64,000 bases of DNA, taken from the NCBI RefSeq assembly GCF_003255815.1, contig NC_037681.1:61767690-61831689 (forward strand), read 5' to 3'. The DNA is from Theropithecus gelada (taxonomy: Eukaryota; Chordata; Mammalia; Primates; Cercopithecidae). How positions within the stretch are numbered: the stretch's first letter is position 1; each line of letters starts with the position of its first letter. The notes under the pieces were generated by a model. The model did not search any database and had not been told where the DNA came from. It saw nothing but the letters and a program-made list of their open reading frames with translations. This document shows, in pieces, positions 46,341 through 58,175 of the stretch. Both the position numbers and the translations under genes were made by a program.

Positions 46341-48424
46341 CCAGTTTAGTAAAGTAGGATTTCCTATTAGACTCCCTACCCCTGTCTCCCACATCACTCA
46401 ATGCCCACAAACTGACTCAAGTCTACTGGATTTTGCAAATGTTTTCATGAAAACAGGCCTTGTTGCTCAGATCACTTCTCTTTGTTCCCTCTTTCACTCA
46501 GTTATTCAGCCTTTGCCTATTTTTTACTTGCTTGCCAGCACCGACCTATTTAAAAATGTGTCTACCCTACGTTTTATTGTGTCCATGAGGAGGGTGGGTC
46601 TGGGTTTCTATCCTGCCTTACTGCCAGAAACAGAGATTTTTTTTTAGCAATGTAAACTTACAGATTGTCAACAAAGAAAATAAAATCCTATCATTATTAT
46701 AGTTAAGTAATGCAACCTGACCCTTAAAAAATTGGGCATGACACCCTCAACAAGTCCAGCATTGTAAACATTATCACTCTAGTATAAATGAAGCTACGTT
46801 GTCTCTCTGAAGGGATTTATTCTAAGAACTATAGAAGGCTAAAATCAGTGAAATTCTCAAAATTGCAATCTTTCTCACTTAACACAAAACAATATTTTCC
46901 ATAAAAATACATGGCATGTCGTAGGTGATCAACAAATTGTTATTGAATAGTTAATGAATAAGTACATTATGCCTTTAACAATACAGTAAGATGACTACTT
47001 TCTTTCAAGTCATTTTCCTATGTATTTCTCTAATTTCTTTTTAAATGTGGCCTTAGTCTTTTTTGTGGATATTATTTAACAAGAAATTATTTTTCTCCCT
47101 AAATATCCCTCTGCCTAAAAATTTATTGTAGTCGTATATATAAGTGTGGTTTCATTTTATAGAAAATAAATAGATTCAATGTTAGTGGCCTTACTGTGTA
47201 GTATTTCAAAAATGATAGGTAAGCATGCTAAATAACACATGATGTTACTTACATAGCATCTTAGAGCAGTGTAAAAAAATTTCACTGAGCAAGAGCTTAC
47301 TTCTCAAACGTTAACATTTTCCAACATTATAACAGCATTTATTTGTTTTATCCCTGACAGTTACTTTTGTCAAAGAACTGTTACCCAGTTTTGTTACCCA
47401 GCATTCCCTTTAAATGTAAGGCACATTTCCTCTATAATGATTAGTCTGGAAATTTTTATAAGACTACAGAAACAAGGTAACTTTAATTACTTCAAGTAGT
47501 AGTATCACAGATGAAGTCTTGAGATGTCATTACCATATGTTGCACTATTTTACAAGTTCTAAACTAAGCTCTTCAGGTTAATATTGACAGTATATTCTAT
47601 ACTTAGTATAATCTGCCCTCAAACACTCTCCAACTATGAGACTTCTGGAGCAATATATTCTTGCTAAAAAAAGCAATGCCCTTGTATCGGGTTGGTAAAG
47701 GCATTCTGACAATCTGTAGCAGGCAGAATTCCTTTCTTGCACACTTTCCCAATAGTCTCATTTTACTTTGTACAAAATGTAATAAGGAAAGATATCCTTC
47801 GAACGGAACACTTGGTGATATTTCAAGTGTTTAAAAATTACCTTCACTACTTGAATTACATAAAAACTAAGAAGACTCACGACTTGCTATATCTGTTCAT
47901 TGCTAAACTTTTGTATATATTATATTGATTTTCCTACATTAAAATAAGATTAGGAAATTGTTATAATGCTTCATTTTTTAAAGATAATTGTGACATCATA
48001 TGCACTATCAAATTGAGAATTGCCCTCATGTAAGGTTTTATTTATTTGAAAACATTTTCGTTGCCCCCAATTGGTCATTTGCCTTTGCCATCACTATTGC
48101 ATCTGAGTGTTTATTAATATAAATATAGTAACATGGTAGAATGCATACATTCACTTAATTCTTGATTTCCAGGAGTTAGCTCCTAGATTGTACCCCCAGA
48201 TTCCCATAAAGTAGATGCTGCCATTGTCTTTCTGTTTTTTAAATGAGAAAAAATAAAAAGAGAAGTAAAAAAAATCCCAATTTATACAGATAAAATGAAA
48301 GAAACTTGATTCAAAACCGGCTTGCTTGGATTCCAGAGTGAGGGCTGGTTTTATCATACAACCATATCAATACAACCATGTTATGACTATAATTCAGCCA
48401 TTTACTGTCTATATAGCATTAATT
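46341..48424. other. Unique sequence, no gene
   Basis: A 108-codon frame at 46321-46647 (+) starts in L1 text and has no recognised domain. Near 46920-46970 the text resembles an L2/MIR tail ('gtaggtgatcaacaaattgttattgaatag'). A MIR-like segment may also lie near 48170-48360 but is weak. Confidence 0.4.
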
Positions 48425-48640
48425 TAAGGCTTTAAAAAGAGCTTTATGCAAATGATCAAATTCATTAACATACCAACCCTTTAATCCTTTCATCATCCCT
48501 AAATGGAAGAGAGTTGTTATCCCAACTTTACAATTTAAGATATTGGCAACAAAAGAAGGTCTAAATCTCATAGGTGAGGAATTGGAAAATGATCACAGTT
48601 CTGGCCAGAACTTTAGCCACTATACTCCCACTATCCTCCC
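48425..48640 (+). mobile_element. MIR, plus strand
   Basis: 'ttaatcctttcatcatccctaaatggaagagagttgttatcccaactttacaatttaagatattgg' then a degraded 3' part: the MIR core order. Confidence 0.65.
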
Positions 48641-49747
48641 TCTTCAGTAAGCTCTCTCACCACCAACCCCTTTTAATATATGGTGGCAGAACAGGAATGA
48701 GAGAGGTCAGCCCCTTAGCTTCTTAACCCTCAGTTTCTTGTCTTTTTTTCTGTGAACTGAGGGTGGACTGGAAATCTCTAAACACCAGTCTAACACAACA
48801 CTTTATGCTTCCAGGTTTAGATCACTCCAATAAAAAAAAATATTTTATGAGTCTGTTTTCAATTGTTATTGCATTATAAAAAAGTTTTACTTTTCATTTT
48901 TCCTTCTTTCAGCTATGATGATTATTTTAGATCACATTCACCATCAAATCTGAAGTTTTTGATCATATTAAAACATTCTATCCAAATTAAATAATATGTT
49001 TGGATTACAAAAGGCTAGATAGAAATTTTAGCAATAGCACACACTTTACTATTATAAGTATTGCATATGCCTTTTAAAATAGATAAAACTGTTCATTTCT
49101 GGTTTTGTTTCAATCTCCAGATTGAATTTGTGCCTATAATAATGTATCATTTATATTGTTTAATTCTTTAAAACATGAATTGAGTCTTTAGCGGCTTTGT
49201 AATCCTGACAAAAGGAATTTGGGATTAACACCTATGAGAATCTATGCTGTACCTCTCAATGTTATATGTTAGAAATAACCAGATAAAAATGTATCTTGTT
49301 TTAAGCCATCAAATCTGTGGCAATTTGTTATGGGACCTCCCAGGAAACTAGTATAGCCTAAGTTATATTTTCTTTTCTATACATGTGTAGTTGTATTTCC
49401 CCCAAACACAAACAAATAAAATAAGAAAGCTAAGAAAGTAAAATACCTCTGCCCCAAAGGCAGTGTGGCATATTGATTCTGGAGCAAAAAGAGGAACATT
49501 ACTGGCGGAAAAAAAAAACTAGAAAAATCTAAATTCAGCCTGTACTTAACAGTAGTGTACCAGTGTTAATCTTTTTGTTTAACAAATGCAGCATAGTTGT
49601 GTAATATGCTTAGCATTAAGCAAATCTGAGTGAAGAACATACAGGAAATGTCTGTTCTATCTTTGAAACTTCTAAACTATCTAAAATTATTCCAAAATTT
49701 CAAAAAATAGATTCAAGAATAACTTTGCCACACTTAGAACTAGGAGG
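48641..49747. other. Mostly unique; possible MaLR LTR tail near 49290-49362
   Basis: 'ttgttttaagccatcaaatctgtggcaatttgttatgg...aggaaactagtatag' is typical of an MLT-type LTR 3' end, but the rest of the LTR is not convincing. No gene. Confidence 0.4.
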
Positions 49748-49759
49748 GAAACTTACCTA

Positions 49760-50062
49760 ATTTTTTTTTTTTTTTTTTTTTGACATAGAGTCTCACTCGG
49801 TCACCCAAGTGGAGGTGCAGTGGCGCAATCTTGACTCACTACAATTTCCTCCTCCCGGGTTCAAGTGATTCTCTTGCCTCAGCCTCCCTAGTAGCTGGGA
49901 CTACAGGCATGCAACAGCATGCCCAGCTAATTTTTGTACTTTTAGTAGAGACAGGGTTTCACCATATTGGCCACGCTGGTCGTGAACTCCTGACCTCGTG
50001 ATCTGCCCACCTCATCCTCCCAAAGTGCTGGGATTACAAGCGTAAGCCGCCATGCCTGGCCA
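49760..50062 (-). mobile_element. AluS-type element, minus strand
   Basis: A T21 run then 'gacatagagtctcactcggtcaccc' to 'gccgccatgcctggcca'. Duplication gaaacttaccta at 49748-49759 and 50063-50074. Confidence 0.92.
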
Positions 50063-50439
50063 GAAACTTACCTATTTCGAAGTCAATCAGACAAAGTTGT
50101 TTTTATTCTTCCTACCAATCAGTCGTTCTAAGTTTGAAAAAAAATTAAGGTGGTTTATGACTTAGAAGACACAGACATTTCAAAATATACAATCATGAAC
50201 CATGAAATCAGCATAACCACAGTGTGGAAATACCACCAGCCTCCCCACATTGGCCCATAAAGCGGTGTCTGGCATGAACTCCACACCCAGCTACACTATT
50301 TTTATTAGGGAAGACAAACAACCTATTTTGATACAGCAACCAGTTTATTTTTTAAAAAACATATTTTCAGGATTAAAGTTAGGAAAATAATGACATCATT
50401 AATAATCTCGCATCTTTAAGAATACCTAATAATTATTGA

Positions 50440-50610
50440 TAATTTTATATATACCTTAATTTATATAGATTGCCACATCTAATTCTTTCCAACCACTTAT
50501 CACCATTTTACCCCTTAGAAATCCATATTCAGAGAGATCTAGTAAGTGCCCAAGTTTATATAGCACTTAGTATGTGACAGAGCCTGGCCATGACATCAAA
50601 ACTTTCTCAT
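50440..50610 (+). mobile_element. MIR, plus strand
   Basis: 'gccacatctaattctttccaaccacttatcaccattttaccccttag...cagagagatctagtaagtgcccaag...agtatgtgacagagcctggc' is collinear with MIR. Confidence 0.7.
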
Positions 50611-50635
50611 CTCTCATCCATCAAAACCTACTAAC

Positions 50636-50798
50636 ATTCTGTAGGTTGCCTGTTCACTCTGATGGGTGCTGACGAGTTGATGGGTGCAGCACACCAACAT
50701 GGCACAAGTATACATATGTAACAAACCTGCACGTTATGCACATGTACCCTAGAACTTAAAGCATAATAATTAATTAATTAATTAATTAATTAATTTTA
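50636..50798 (+). mobile_element. Miniature L1 insertion with inverted 5' end
   Basis: 50665-50766 is sense primate L1 3' UTR end ('gacgagttgatgggtgcagc', 'aacaaacctgcacgttatgc', 'ctagaacttaaagcataat'). 50636-50664 ('attctgtaggttgcctgttcactctgatg') is antisense ORF2. Perfect 13-bp duplication aaaacctactaac at 50623-50635 and 50799-50811. The tail has become a TTAA-type microsatellite. Total insertion about 163 bp. Confidence 0.92.
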
Positions 50799-51094
50799 AA
50801 AACCTACTAACTTTACATCATAGAATAAAAGTGGGAAAGAGATGATCTAACACTCTGTCACATCCACAGGCAGAACTTTCTTCTACGGTTTGCATGGCAT
50901 TTTCATTCTACATTTTAGTGATGGTGTTTTTAACTTTGCTAACATGCAAATATTGGTTAACTCCCATATAAGAAAAAAGTCCAATGTACATTAATTTTAG
51001 CAAAAGCAAGTGATCCAAATATGCTCTTCTCCTTTTGCCCCTCTCCATCTGTTGTATGTCCTTGTCTACTCTATGTCTTAGGAGCTTGATCTCA

Positions 51095-51400
51095 GGCAAC
51101 TGCATCCCCTAGCTTCTGATTAGTTTTAGCCATTAAAAGGCACAAACAGAAGATGGAGTTTGGGTTCTACTTCCCCTCTGCTCCTTCTCTGACAGGCTGC
51201 TGTTCCTGGTCTGAATAATTTGGATAGTATCTTTGATCACTGATTCCATACAGCAACCCTCTCCTATGATCACAGCTTTTACTAGGTTTTGGTAATAGCT
51301 TCTTCCTCCTCCAATATCTTATGCAAATAGTTAATTTATTAAATTCTTTTCAGTATCTTTTATTTATTGTCATATCTGCTTCTTGATAAGACTCAGATAT
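51095..51400. other. Degenerate interspersed repeat, family not named
   Basis: 'ttctgattagttttagccattaaaaggcacaaac', 'gctccttctctgacaggctgctg', 'cttttactaggttttggtaatagcttcttcctcc', and 'tttattaaattcttttcagtatc' follow a known type of old repeat by memory of its pattern, but I cannot put a firm name to it. Confidence 0.4.
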
Positions 51401-51824
51401 ATTTATTTAATATCAGGTTTATGCATAATAATTCTTGATGTTTTTCCTCGGTGTTAAGGCTCTCTACATTTTACAATTGTATTCATCTTTAAAAAGAAAG
51501 CTAAGCCTTTCTTCAAGTTTTTCTCATCCAATCTTTCTCCTTTACCCTCTGCCAGAACACACACACACAAACCCACACACACACCCACACTCCTAGTCAA
51601 AGATTTTATTTAAATCAAATTATCTTCAAAAAGACAGAATAAATATTGTGAATGCAGTCAAGTCCCAAATTTAGGTAAGTTCTTCTTCTTTTAATAATTC
51701 AATCTGCTACTACTGTACAATAACATGGAAAATGACCATGAAATTTTTTTGTATTGCATAGATGTATACTAGTAATATCATAGGAGAGTACAGAAAGGTG
51801 ATGTTAAACCCAAAGAGATATTTG
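51401..51824. other. Unique sequence with a CA repeat
   Basis: No gene. Contains the CA-rich stretch at 51556-51590. Confidence 0.4.
51556..51590. repeat. Imperfect (CA)n microsatellite
   Basis: CA units interrupted by 'aac' and 'ccc'. Confidence 0.9.
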
Positions 51825-51836
51825 ATGTATGATTTT

Positions 51837-52146
51837 GCTTTTGGTTTTGTTTGTTTGTTTGTTTTTGAGATGGAGTCTCACTCTGTTTCCAGGCTGGAGT
51901 GCAGTGGTGCGATCTCGGCTCACTGCAACCTCCGACTCCTGGGTTCAAGTGATTCTCCTGCCTCAGTCTCCTGAGTAGCTGGGACTACAGACATGTGGCA
52001 TCACACCCAGCTAATTTTTGCATTTTTAGTAGAGACAGGGTTTCATTATGTTGGCCAGGATGGTCTCGATCTCCTGACCTCATGACCCGCCTGCTTTGGC
52101 CTCCCAAAGTGCTGGGATTATAGGCGTGAGCCACAGCACCCACCCA
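51837..52146 (-). mobile_element. AluS-type element, minus strand
   Basis: GTTT-type tail then 'gagatggagtctcactctg' to 'gtgagccacagcaccca'. Duplication atgtatgatttt at 51825-51836 and 52147-52158. Confidence 0.93.
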
Positions 52147-52158
52147 ATGTATGATTTT

Positions 52159-52774
52159 TGTGAAAGAGAAAAAATTACAAATTTGCTGATTTTTCTGTGA
52201 TCTCAAGTGGGCATGTTGTGATACCCAACAGATAGACTGGTTATAATAAACACGTTCATTCTGTTCCTTAAACATAATATAAGCATTTTGACAATTTTTT
52301 TAAAGGCTATTGGTTTCCACTTCTGGTAAGAATAGAGAAACTCTACCATAATAATTCACTATTATAAAACAACTATAAAATATGCCCATAATGCCAAAAT
52401 CAGCAATCTAAAGGCACTCTTTTGAGGAGGAGCATTGTATAAACTGAATTCTATTTTTGTGGCTTTTAACCTATGGCTAGTTGCTGTATGTGTAACATAT
52501 CAGCTGGTAAATGTACCAATGGAAGAACTGAAGTTAGAGAAATCATGGTTGTAGAAGAAAGTGGAGGGATCAAAGAAAAGAAGGAGACAGAAATTCCCAA
52601 ATTCTGTATACCCACATCCCTGACTAGGGATAGAACCACTCATGTAAGAAACAGATTCAAATAAGCTCAACCAATGACCAAAAAACTGAACTTAGACTGG
52701 AGCTGCTTGCCCCCAAAAATAGAGTTTTCAGTTCAAATATAAATAAGATAATAGCTTGGCAAACAAAAGAATTA
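52159..52774. other. Unique sequence, no gene
   Basis: A 63-codon Glu/Lys-rich frame at 52473-52664 has no recognisable content. Confidence 0.35.
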
Positions 52775-52785
52775 CAATAATTTTC

Positions 52786-53940
52786 TTTTTTTTCATTATT
52801 ATCATACTTTAAGTTCTAGGGTACATGTGCATAATGTGCAGGTTTGTTACATATGTATGCTTGTGCTATGTTGGTGTGCTGCACCCATCAACTCGTCATT
52901 TACATCAGGTGTAACTCCCAGTGCAATCCCTCCCCCCTCCCCCCTCCCCATGATAGGCCCCGGTGTGTGATGTTCCCCTTCCCGAGTCCAAGTGATCTCA
53001 TTGTTCAGTTCCCACCTATGAGTGAGAACATGCGGTGTTTGGTTTTCTGTTCTTGCGATAGTTTGCTGAGAATGGTGGTTTCCAGCTGCATCCATGTCCC
53101 TACAAAGGACACAAACTCATCCTTTTTTATGGCTGCATAGTATTCCATGGTGTATATGTGCCCCATTTTCTTAATCCAGTCTGTCACTGATGGACATTTG
53201 GGTTGATTCCAAGTCTTTGCTATTGTGAATAGTGCCACAATAAACATACGTGTACATGTGTCTTTATAGCAGCATGATTTATAATCCTTTGGGTACATAC
53301 CCAGTAATGGGATGGCTAGGTCATATGGTACTTCTAGTTCTAGATCCTTGAAGAATCGCCATATTGTTTTCCATAATGGTTGAACTAGTTTACGATCCCA
53401 CCAACAGTGTAAAAGTGTTCCTATTTCTCCACATCCTCTCCAGCACCTCTTGTTTCCTGACTTTTTAATGATTGCCATTCTAACTGGTGTGAGATGGTAT
53501 CTCATTGTGGTTTTGATTTGCATTTCTCTGATGGCCAGTGATGACGAGCATTTTTTCCCGTGTCTGTTGGCTGTATGCATGTCTTCTTTTGAGAAATGTT
53601 TAATGAGATCACTTGGACTCAGGAAGGGGAACATCACACACCGGGGCCTATCATGGGGAGGGGGGAGGGGGGAGGGATTGCATTGGGAGTTATACCTGAT
53701 GTAAATGACGAGTTGATGGGTGCAGTAGACCAACATGGCACAAGTATACATATGTAACAAACCTGCACGTTATGCACATGTACCCTACAACTTAAAGTAT
53801 AATAATAATAAATAAATTTAAAAAAATAAAAAAATAAAAAAAAAATAAATAAAAAAAAAAAAAAGAGAAATGTTTGTTCATATCCTTTGTCCGCTTTTTG
53901 ATGGGGTTGTTTGTTTTTTTCTTGTAAATTTGTTTGAGTT
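52786..53940 (-). mobile_element. Young L1 3' end, minus strand, interrupted by another L1
   Basis: Antisense L1 3' UTR from 52797, then ORF2 C-terminus up to 53601, resuming 53876-53940 ('gttcatatcctttgtccgc', 'gatggggttgtttg'). Perfect duplication caataattttc at 52775-52785 and 53941-53951 defines the whole insertion. On its own strand it reads gagatcacttggactc, the derived motif shared with the other young copies here. 5'-truncated within ORF2. Confidence 0.95.
53602..53864 (+). mobile_element. L1 3'-UTR insertion nested inside the previous L1, plus strand
   Basis: Starts 'aatgagatcacttggactcagg', continues through the G-rich block and 'aacctgcacgttatgcac', and ends in an AATAAA-rich A-tail (53803-53864). 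Duplication gagaaatgttt at 53591-53601 and 53865-53875; removing it restores a continuous ORF2 text in the host L1. The 251-codon minus frame over 53005-53760 joins both elements and is an artefact. Confidence 0.95.
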
Positions 53941-53951
53941 CAATAATTTTC

Positions 53952-54842
53952 AATGTATAATGATCTATATTCTCCACAACTTAATTTTCTCAATATCTAG
54001 GATATCATGCAAAACTACCCAACTTGAAACAACCAAAGAAATAAACCACATTCTAGAATAAAGAAATTGTCTGAACCTCAAAATGAATGATATTGGAACT
54101 GGGAGACAAGAATCTTAAGCTGGTTAAGATAACTCTTCTCTATTAAAAAAAAGGTAAATGTGTATTTCGTAAAAATAAAAAATCTTGGCAGACAAATAAT
54201 GATATGAAAGTAAAGAAATAAATGAAAATCTAGAATGGAAAATCTAGATCTGAAATTTAAAATTTCCTATAAGAACTGCACATCTTAATGTAGGTGACAG
54301 AAGAAAGAGTAAGTTAATTTGACTATTGGTGGAAAAAAATATTTAATACGAAAAACACAGAAAAAAGAAAGTAAAACATGAACAGAATCTCAGAGCCTAT
54401 TAGATAATATCAAATAGTTCAACAAATATGTAACTGGTGCCCTAGAAAATGAAGAAAAAGAGAACGGTGGGGGGAGAATATTTAACAAAATAATACCCTC
54501 CAATCCTAAATTTGCTAAAAGACAAATTTTGAATACCCATTCTTAAAAAACAGCAAATAAACAAACATATAAATAAATTATACTGAGCCATATCATAGTA
54601 AAACTGTTGAACGTAAAAGATTAAGAGCAGAGCTTAAAAACAGCAACAAACACGTACACGCACACACACACACACACATTTACAACACACATTACATACT
54701 GTCAAGAAAAGTTTCAATTAAAGGCTAAATTATCATCAGCAAAGGCCAAAAGAGAGTGGAATCTCTTTAATGTTTTGAAAAAACTTTATTTAAAAAAATC
54801 AGGGCTTTATGTTGCTGTTTGATTTTGCAACACCTTTAAAGT
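53952..54842. other. Unique sequence with a CA repeat
   Basis: No gene. (CA)n at 54651-54688. Confidence 0.4.
54651..54688. repeat. (CA)n microsatellite
   Basis: About 18 mostly uninterrupted CA units. Confidence 0.9.
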
Positions 54843-54856
54843 CCTAAAAGTAGTTT

Positions 54857-55299
54857 ATTACTATTATTATTATTATTATTATTATTATACTTTAAGTTCT
54901 AGGGTACATGTGTATAACGTGCAGGTTTGTTACATATGTTTACTTGTGCCATGTTGGTGTGCTGCATGTGGCACTATTCACAATAGCAAAGACTTGGAAT
55001 CAACCCAAATGTCCATCAGTGACAGACTGGATTAAGAAAATGGGGCACATATACACCATGGAATACTATGCAGCCATAAAAAAGGATGAGTTTGTGTCCT
55101 TTGTAGGGACATGGATGCAGCTGGAAACCATCATTCTCAGCAAACTATCGCAAGAACAGAAAACCTAACACCGCATGTTCTCACTCATAGGTGGGAACTG
55201 AACAATGAGATCACTTGGACTCGGGAAGGGGAACATCACACACCGGGGCCTATCATGGGGAAGGGGGAGTGGGGAGGGATTGCATTGGGAGTTACACCT
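54857..55299 (-). mobile_element. Young L1 3' end, minus strand, with inverted 5' segment
   Basis: 54857-54888 is an ATT-type (tail) run, and 54889-54965 is the antisense 3' UTR end. From 54967 the text flips to sense L1: 'tggcactattcacaatagc', 'acaccatggaatactatgcagcc', 'gagatcacttggactcgg', ending 'ggagttacacct'. Duplication cctaaaagtagttt at 54843-54856 and 55297-55310, in which the last 'cct' may be shared with L1. About 24 bases of 3' UTR are lost at the inversion joint. A twin-priming product. Confidence 0.93.
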
Positions 55300-55310
55300 A
55301 AAAGTAGTTT

Positions 55311-56452
55311 TTAAAAACATCAGAGCTGCATGCTGCTGCTTGACTTTCAAAATAAAAACACAATGCCTGCATTTCACCTCTATTCAGGTATACAATACAA
55401 TGGGACATTTGAGGAAAATATAGAAATACTGCTGTATAAGAAATCTGGTCAATATTCTTTATGCATACCTTGTTAGATGACAAAGGCTTAATATTTGTAG
55501 ACAAAGTTACATAATTGTAGAGCTTTTCCATTACCTTCTGCTCACTCTTGCTTTCTCTCAGCCTCAGGAAAGTCGTAATGACAGATATTCACATTTTGAT
55601 GTGAATGAATATAAGATATTATATAGCTGCTGTCAAAGTTATTGCCTTTAAACCTGTATTTCTGTGTGGAATACCTTATTTTATCCATTATAATGGAAAT
55701 TTTAGGCATCAGTGTCAAAGAGAGGAAGTTTAAGAACAGAAAATGGTCTTTCCTTGAGCCACTGAAATCACTGACGGCAATTACATTTTACACATGTATG
55801 AAAACTACTGTGTTCAATAACATTAAAAGAAGGAAGCAATATAGAAACAGTAGAATGTGTTTTAAAGAGCACCTATAACTACCAGTATTGTCTATCATTA
55901 GTCCAGTGAATTAAGAGTTTGGTGTCTCATACACAGTTACATACGCATATATACACACACTTATACACACACTTGTGTCTTGGAAGTGTGAGCAGTTGAA
56001 TATATCTTGCAAATCAAACCAATGCATATTCTAGAGGAAATGAATCTCAGGTGCGTGCTGCCAGTATTTATAAAGTAGTTGCATAATGGCCTTTAACTTG
56101 TGGCAAACATAATGCTAAATATGCATTTGAATGCTTAATCTCTTTTCGATGTATGTGTGTCCAAATGCCTTCAAGGCCAGAGAGAAGGAGATCAAAATTT
56201 CCCTGTCCAAAGGAGGCATACTGTTTTCCATGGAAACAAATTTGAAGGCAGAATAGATCAGTATAGTATATTTCCTCTTGACAGTATTTTTTATTTTCTC
56301 TCTACTGATTTGCAAAAACTATCTGCTCTATGGTGTGAGTGATTTATAAAATCTTTTCAGCTACCAAGAAAAACAAAAAGAAGGAAGTCTGTTCATTGTT
56401 TCTTAAAGTTGTTTTGCCGTAAAATATGATGCAGGCTCCATGTCCCATTGGT
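55311..56452. other. Unique sequence, no gene
   Basis: Short antisense frames only. A loose (CA)n/(TA)n stretch lies near 55938-55978. No recognised element. Confidence 0.4.
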
Positions 56453-56466
56453 TTCCAGATTTTCTT

Positions 56467-56750
56467 TTTGAGACGGAGTCTCACTCTGTCACCAGGCTGG
56501 AGTGCAGTGGCACAATCTCGGCTCACTGCAACCTCCGACTCCCGGGTTCAAGCAATTCTCCTGCCTTAGCCTCACGAGTAGCTGGGACTACAGGCGCTCA
56601 CCACCACTCCCAGCTAATTTTAGTATTTTTAGAAGAGATGGGGTTTTACCACGTTGGCCGGGTAGTCTCGATCTCTTGACCTCCTGACCAGCCCGCCTCA
56701 GCCTCCCAAAGTGCTGGGACTACAAGCATGAGCCATTGTGCCTGGCCACT
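56467..56750 (-). mobile_element. AluS/Y-type element, minus strand
   Basis: 'tgagacggagtctcactctgtcacc' to 'gccattgtgcctggccac'. Duplication ttccagattttctt (56453-56466) and ttccggattttctt (56751-56764), one mismatch. Confidence 0.92.
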
Positions 56751-56764
56751 TTCCGGATTTTCTT

Positions 56765-57299
56765 CAGAAATCCTTGGGGTTTGGGATTTTCTCATTTTCT
56801 CAGAGTTGCTGATATATTGTTTTGGTGTTATGTTACATGGTTAAAAAATTGTCTCCTTTGGTGAGAGGATTCTAAAAAATTGTTCCCTGAAAGAGCCAAT
56901 TACTCTAAATACTGGTATCAGGAACTAAGTTTTACACACTGCATGTACTTTTAGGTCTCTTTACTTCAAACACATCCATGAATGTGGCTATACATATTTC
57001 ATATCAGTCCTCACCTAACAGTAAACAGAACCACAGGAGGAGAATACTCAGGAATATTGGAATGGGACCCAGAGAATTAGTAAACATATCTTAGGTTACA
57101 GGCTTCTCAAGTTCAAGTATGGAAAGTAACTTTTCTTGACTTCTTACAGTTTATGGCCTGTATACAACACAATCTCATTTTATATAGTTTACTGTATTTT
57201 CTTTTGTGATAAGCCCTTGCAACTTTAGCAAAATGCAGCATTTTCATGTTTTAGTCATGGGTGATAACATTCTGGCAGAGTCTTAAAATGAGAATTATT
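56765..57299. other. Unique sequence, no gene
   Basis: No recognised repeat or coding frame. Confidence 0.35.
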
Positions 57300-57439
57300 C
57301 ACAAAGGGCTTCATAGTTTATGGGTAAAGGTCATGTCTTTTCCCATTTGATCTTTACAAAAGCCATAGGATATCCATAAGACAGATACTATTATTCCTAT
57401 TTTACTGCTAAGAAAGCTAAGGCTCAAAGAAATGTTCAC
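57300..57439 (+). mobile_element. MIR, plus strand (part before the AluJ)
   Basis: 'tttgatctttacaaaagccataggatatccataagacagatactattattcctattttactgctaagaaagctaaggctcaaaga' is MIR core. It continues past the Alu ('tctcaagttatttaac', 57787-57835). Confidence 0.75.
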
Positions 57440-57776
57440 AGATGGGCGTGGTGGCTCATGCCTGTAATCCCAGCACTTTGGGAGACCGAGGCAGGTGGAT
57501 CATTTGAGCTCAGGAGTTTGAGACCAGACTGGGCAACATGGTGAAACCCCATCTCTACAAAAGATATAAAAATTGGTCAGGTGTGGTGGTACATGCCTGT
57601 AGTCCCAGCTATTTGGGAAGCTGAGGCTGAAGGATCACTTGAGCATAGGACGTAAGGCTGCAGTGAGCCAAGATTATACCACTGTACTCCAGCCTGGGTA
57701 ACAGAGTGAGAGTCTGTCTCAATAAATAAATAAATAAATAAACTAAACAAACAAGCAGTACGTAAATAAATAAAAT
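57440..57776 (+). mobile_element. AluJ-type element, plus strand, inserted in MIR
   Basis: 'gggcgtggtggctcatgcc', 'tttgagctcaggagtttgagacc' and 'aggctgcagtgagccaagat' are AluJ-like; the tail is AAAT-rich. Decayed duplication aaatgttcac (57430-57439) and aagtgttcac (57777-57786). Confidence 0.9.
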
Positions 57777-57835
57777 AAGTGTTCACTGTCTCAAGTTATT
57801 TAACTTAATAGGAAGTGGAATGGACCAAGGACTAA

Positions 57836-58141
57836 AACACATCTGATTTTTCTGATTAAAATTCTAGGAGATAGTAGGAAAAATTGGGCTCTGCAGCTGA
57901 ATATGTTTTGCTGGAAATCTAAGTCCACTACTTAGTAATTGAGAGAAAGTTGTGTTATCTCTCTCTCTAAAACTCAGATTTGTCATCTACAAAACCAGGA
58001 TTAAAAACATATTTTCCCAGAAGAATAAAGATAATTCAATGAGGATTCAATACTCAAATCATCTGAGACAAAATAATTATTCAGTGACCATGGTAATCAC
58101 CACAGTCCCTATATCTTCACTGTCTTCACAATCATATCACC

Positions 58142-58175
<34 letters not shown>

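Noticed and set aside
53005..53760. 251-codon open frame on the minus strand with reverse-transcriptase C-terminal-like text
   Set aside because: It runs from the inner, oppositely oriented L1 3' UTR into the ORF2 C-terminus of the host L1. It is a chimera of two insertions and has no complete domain.
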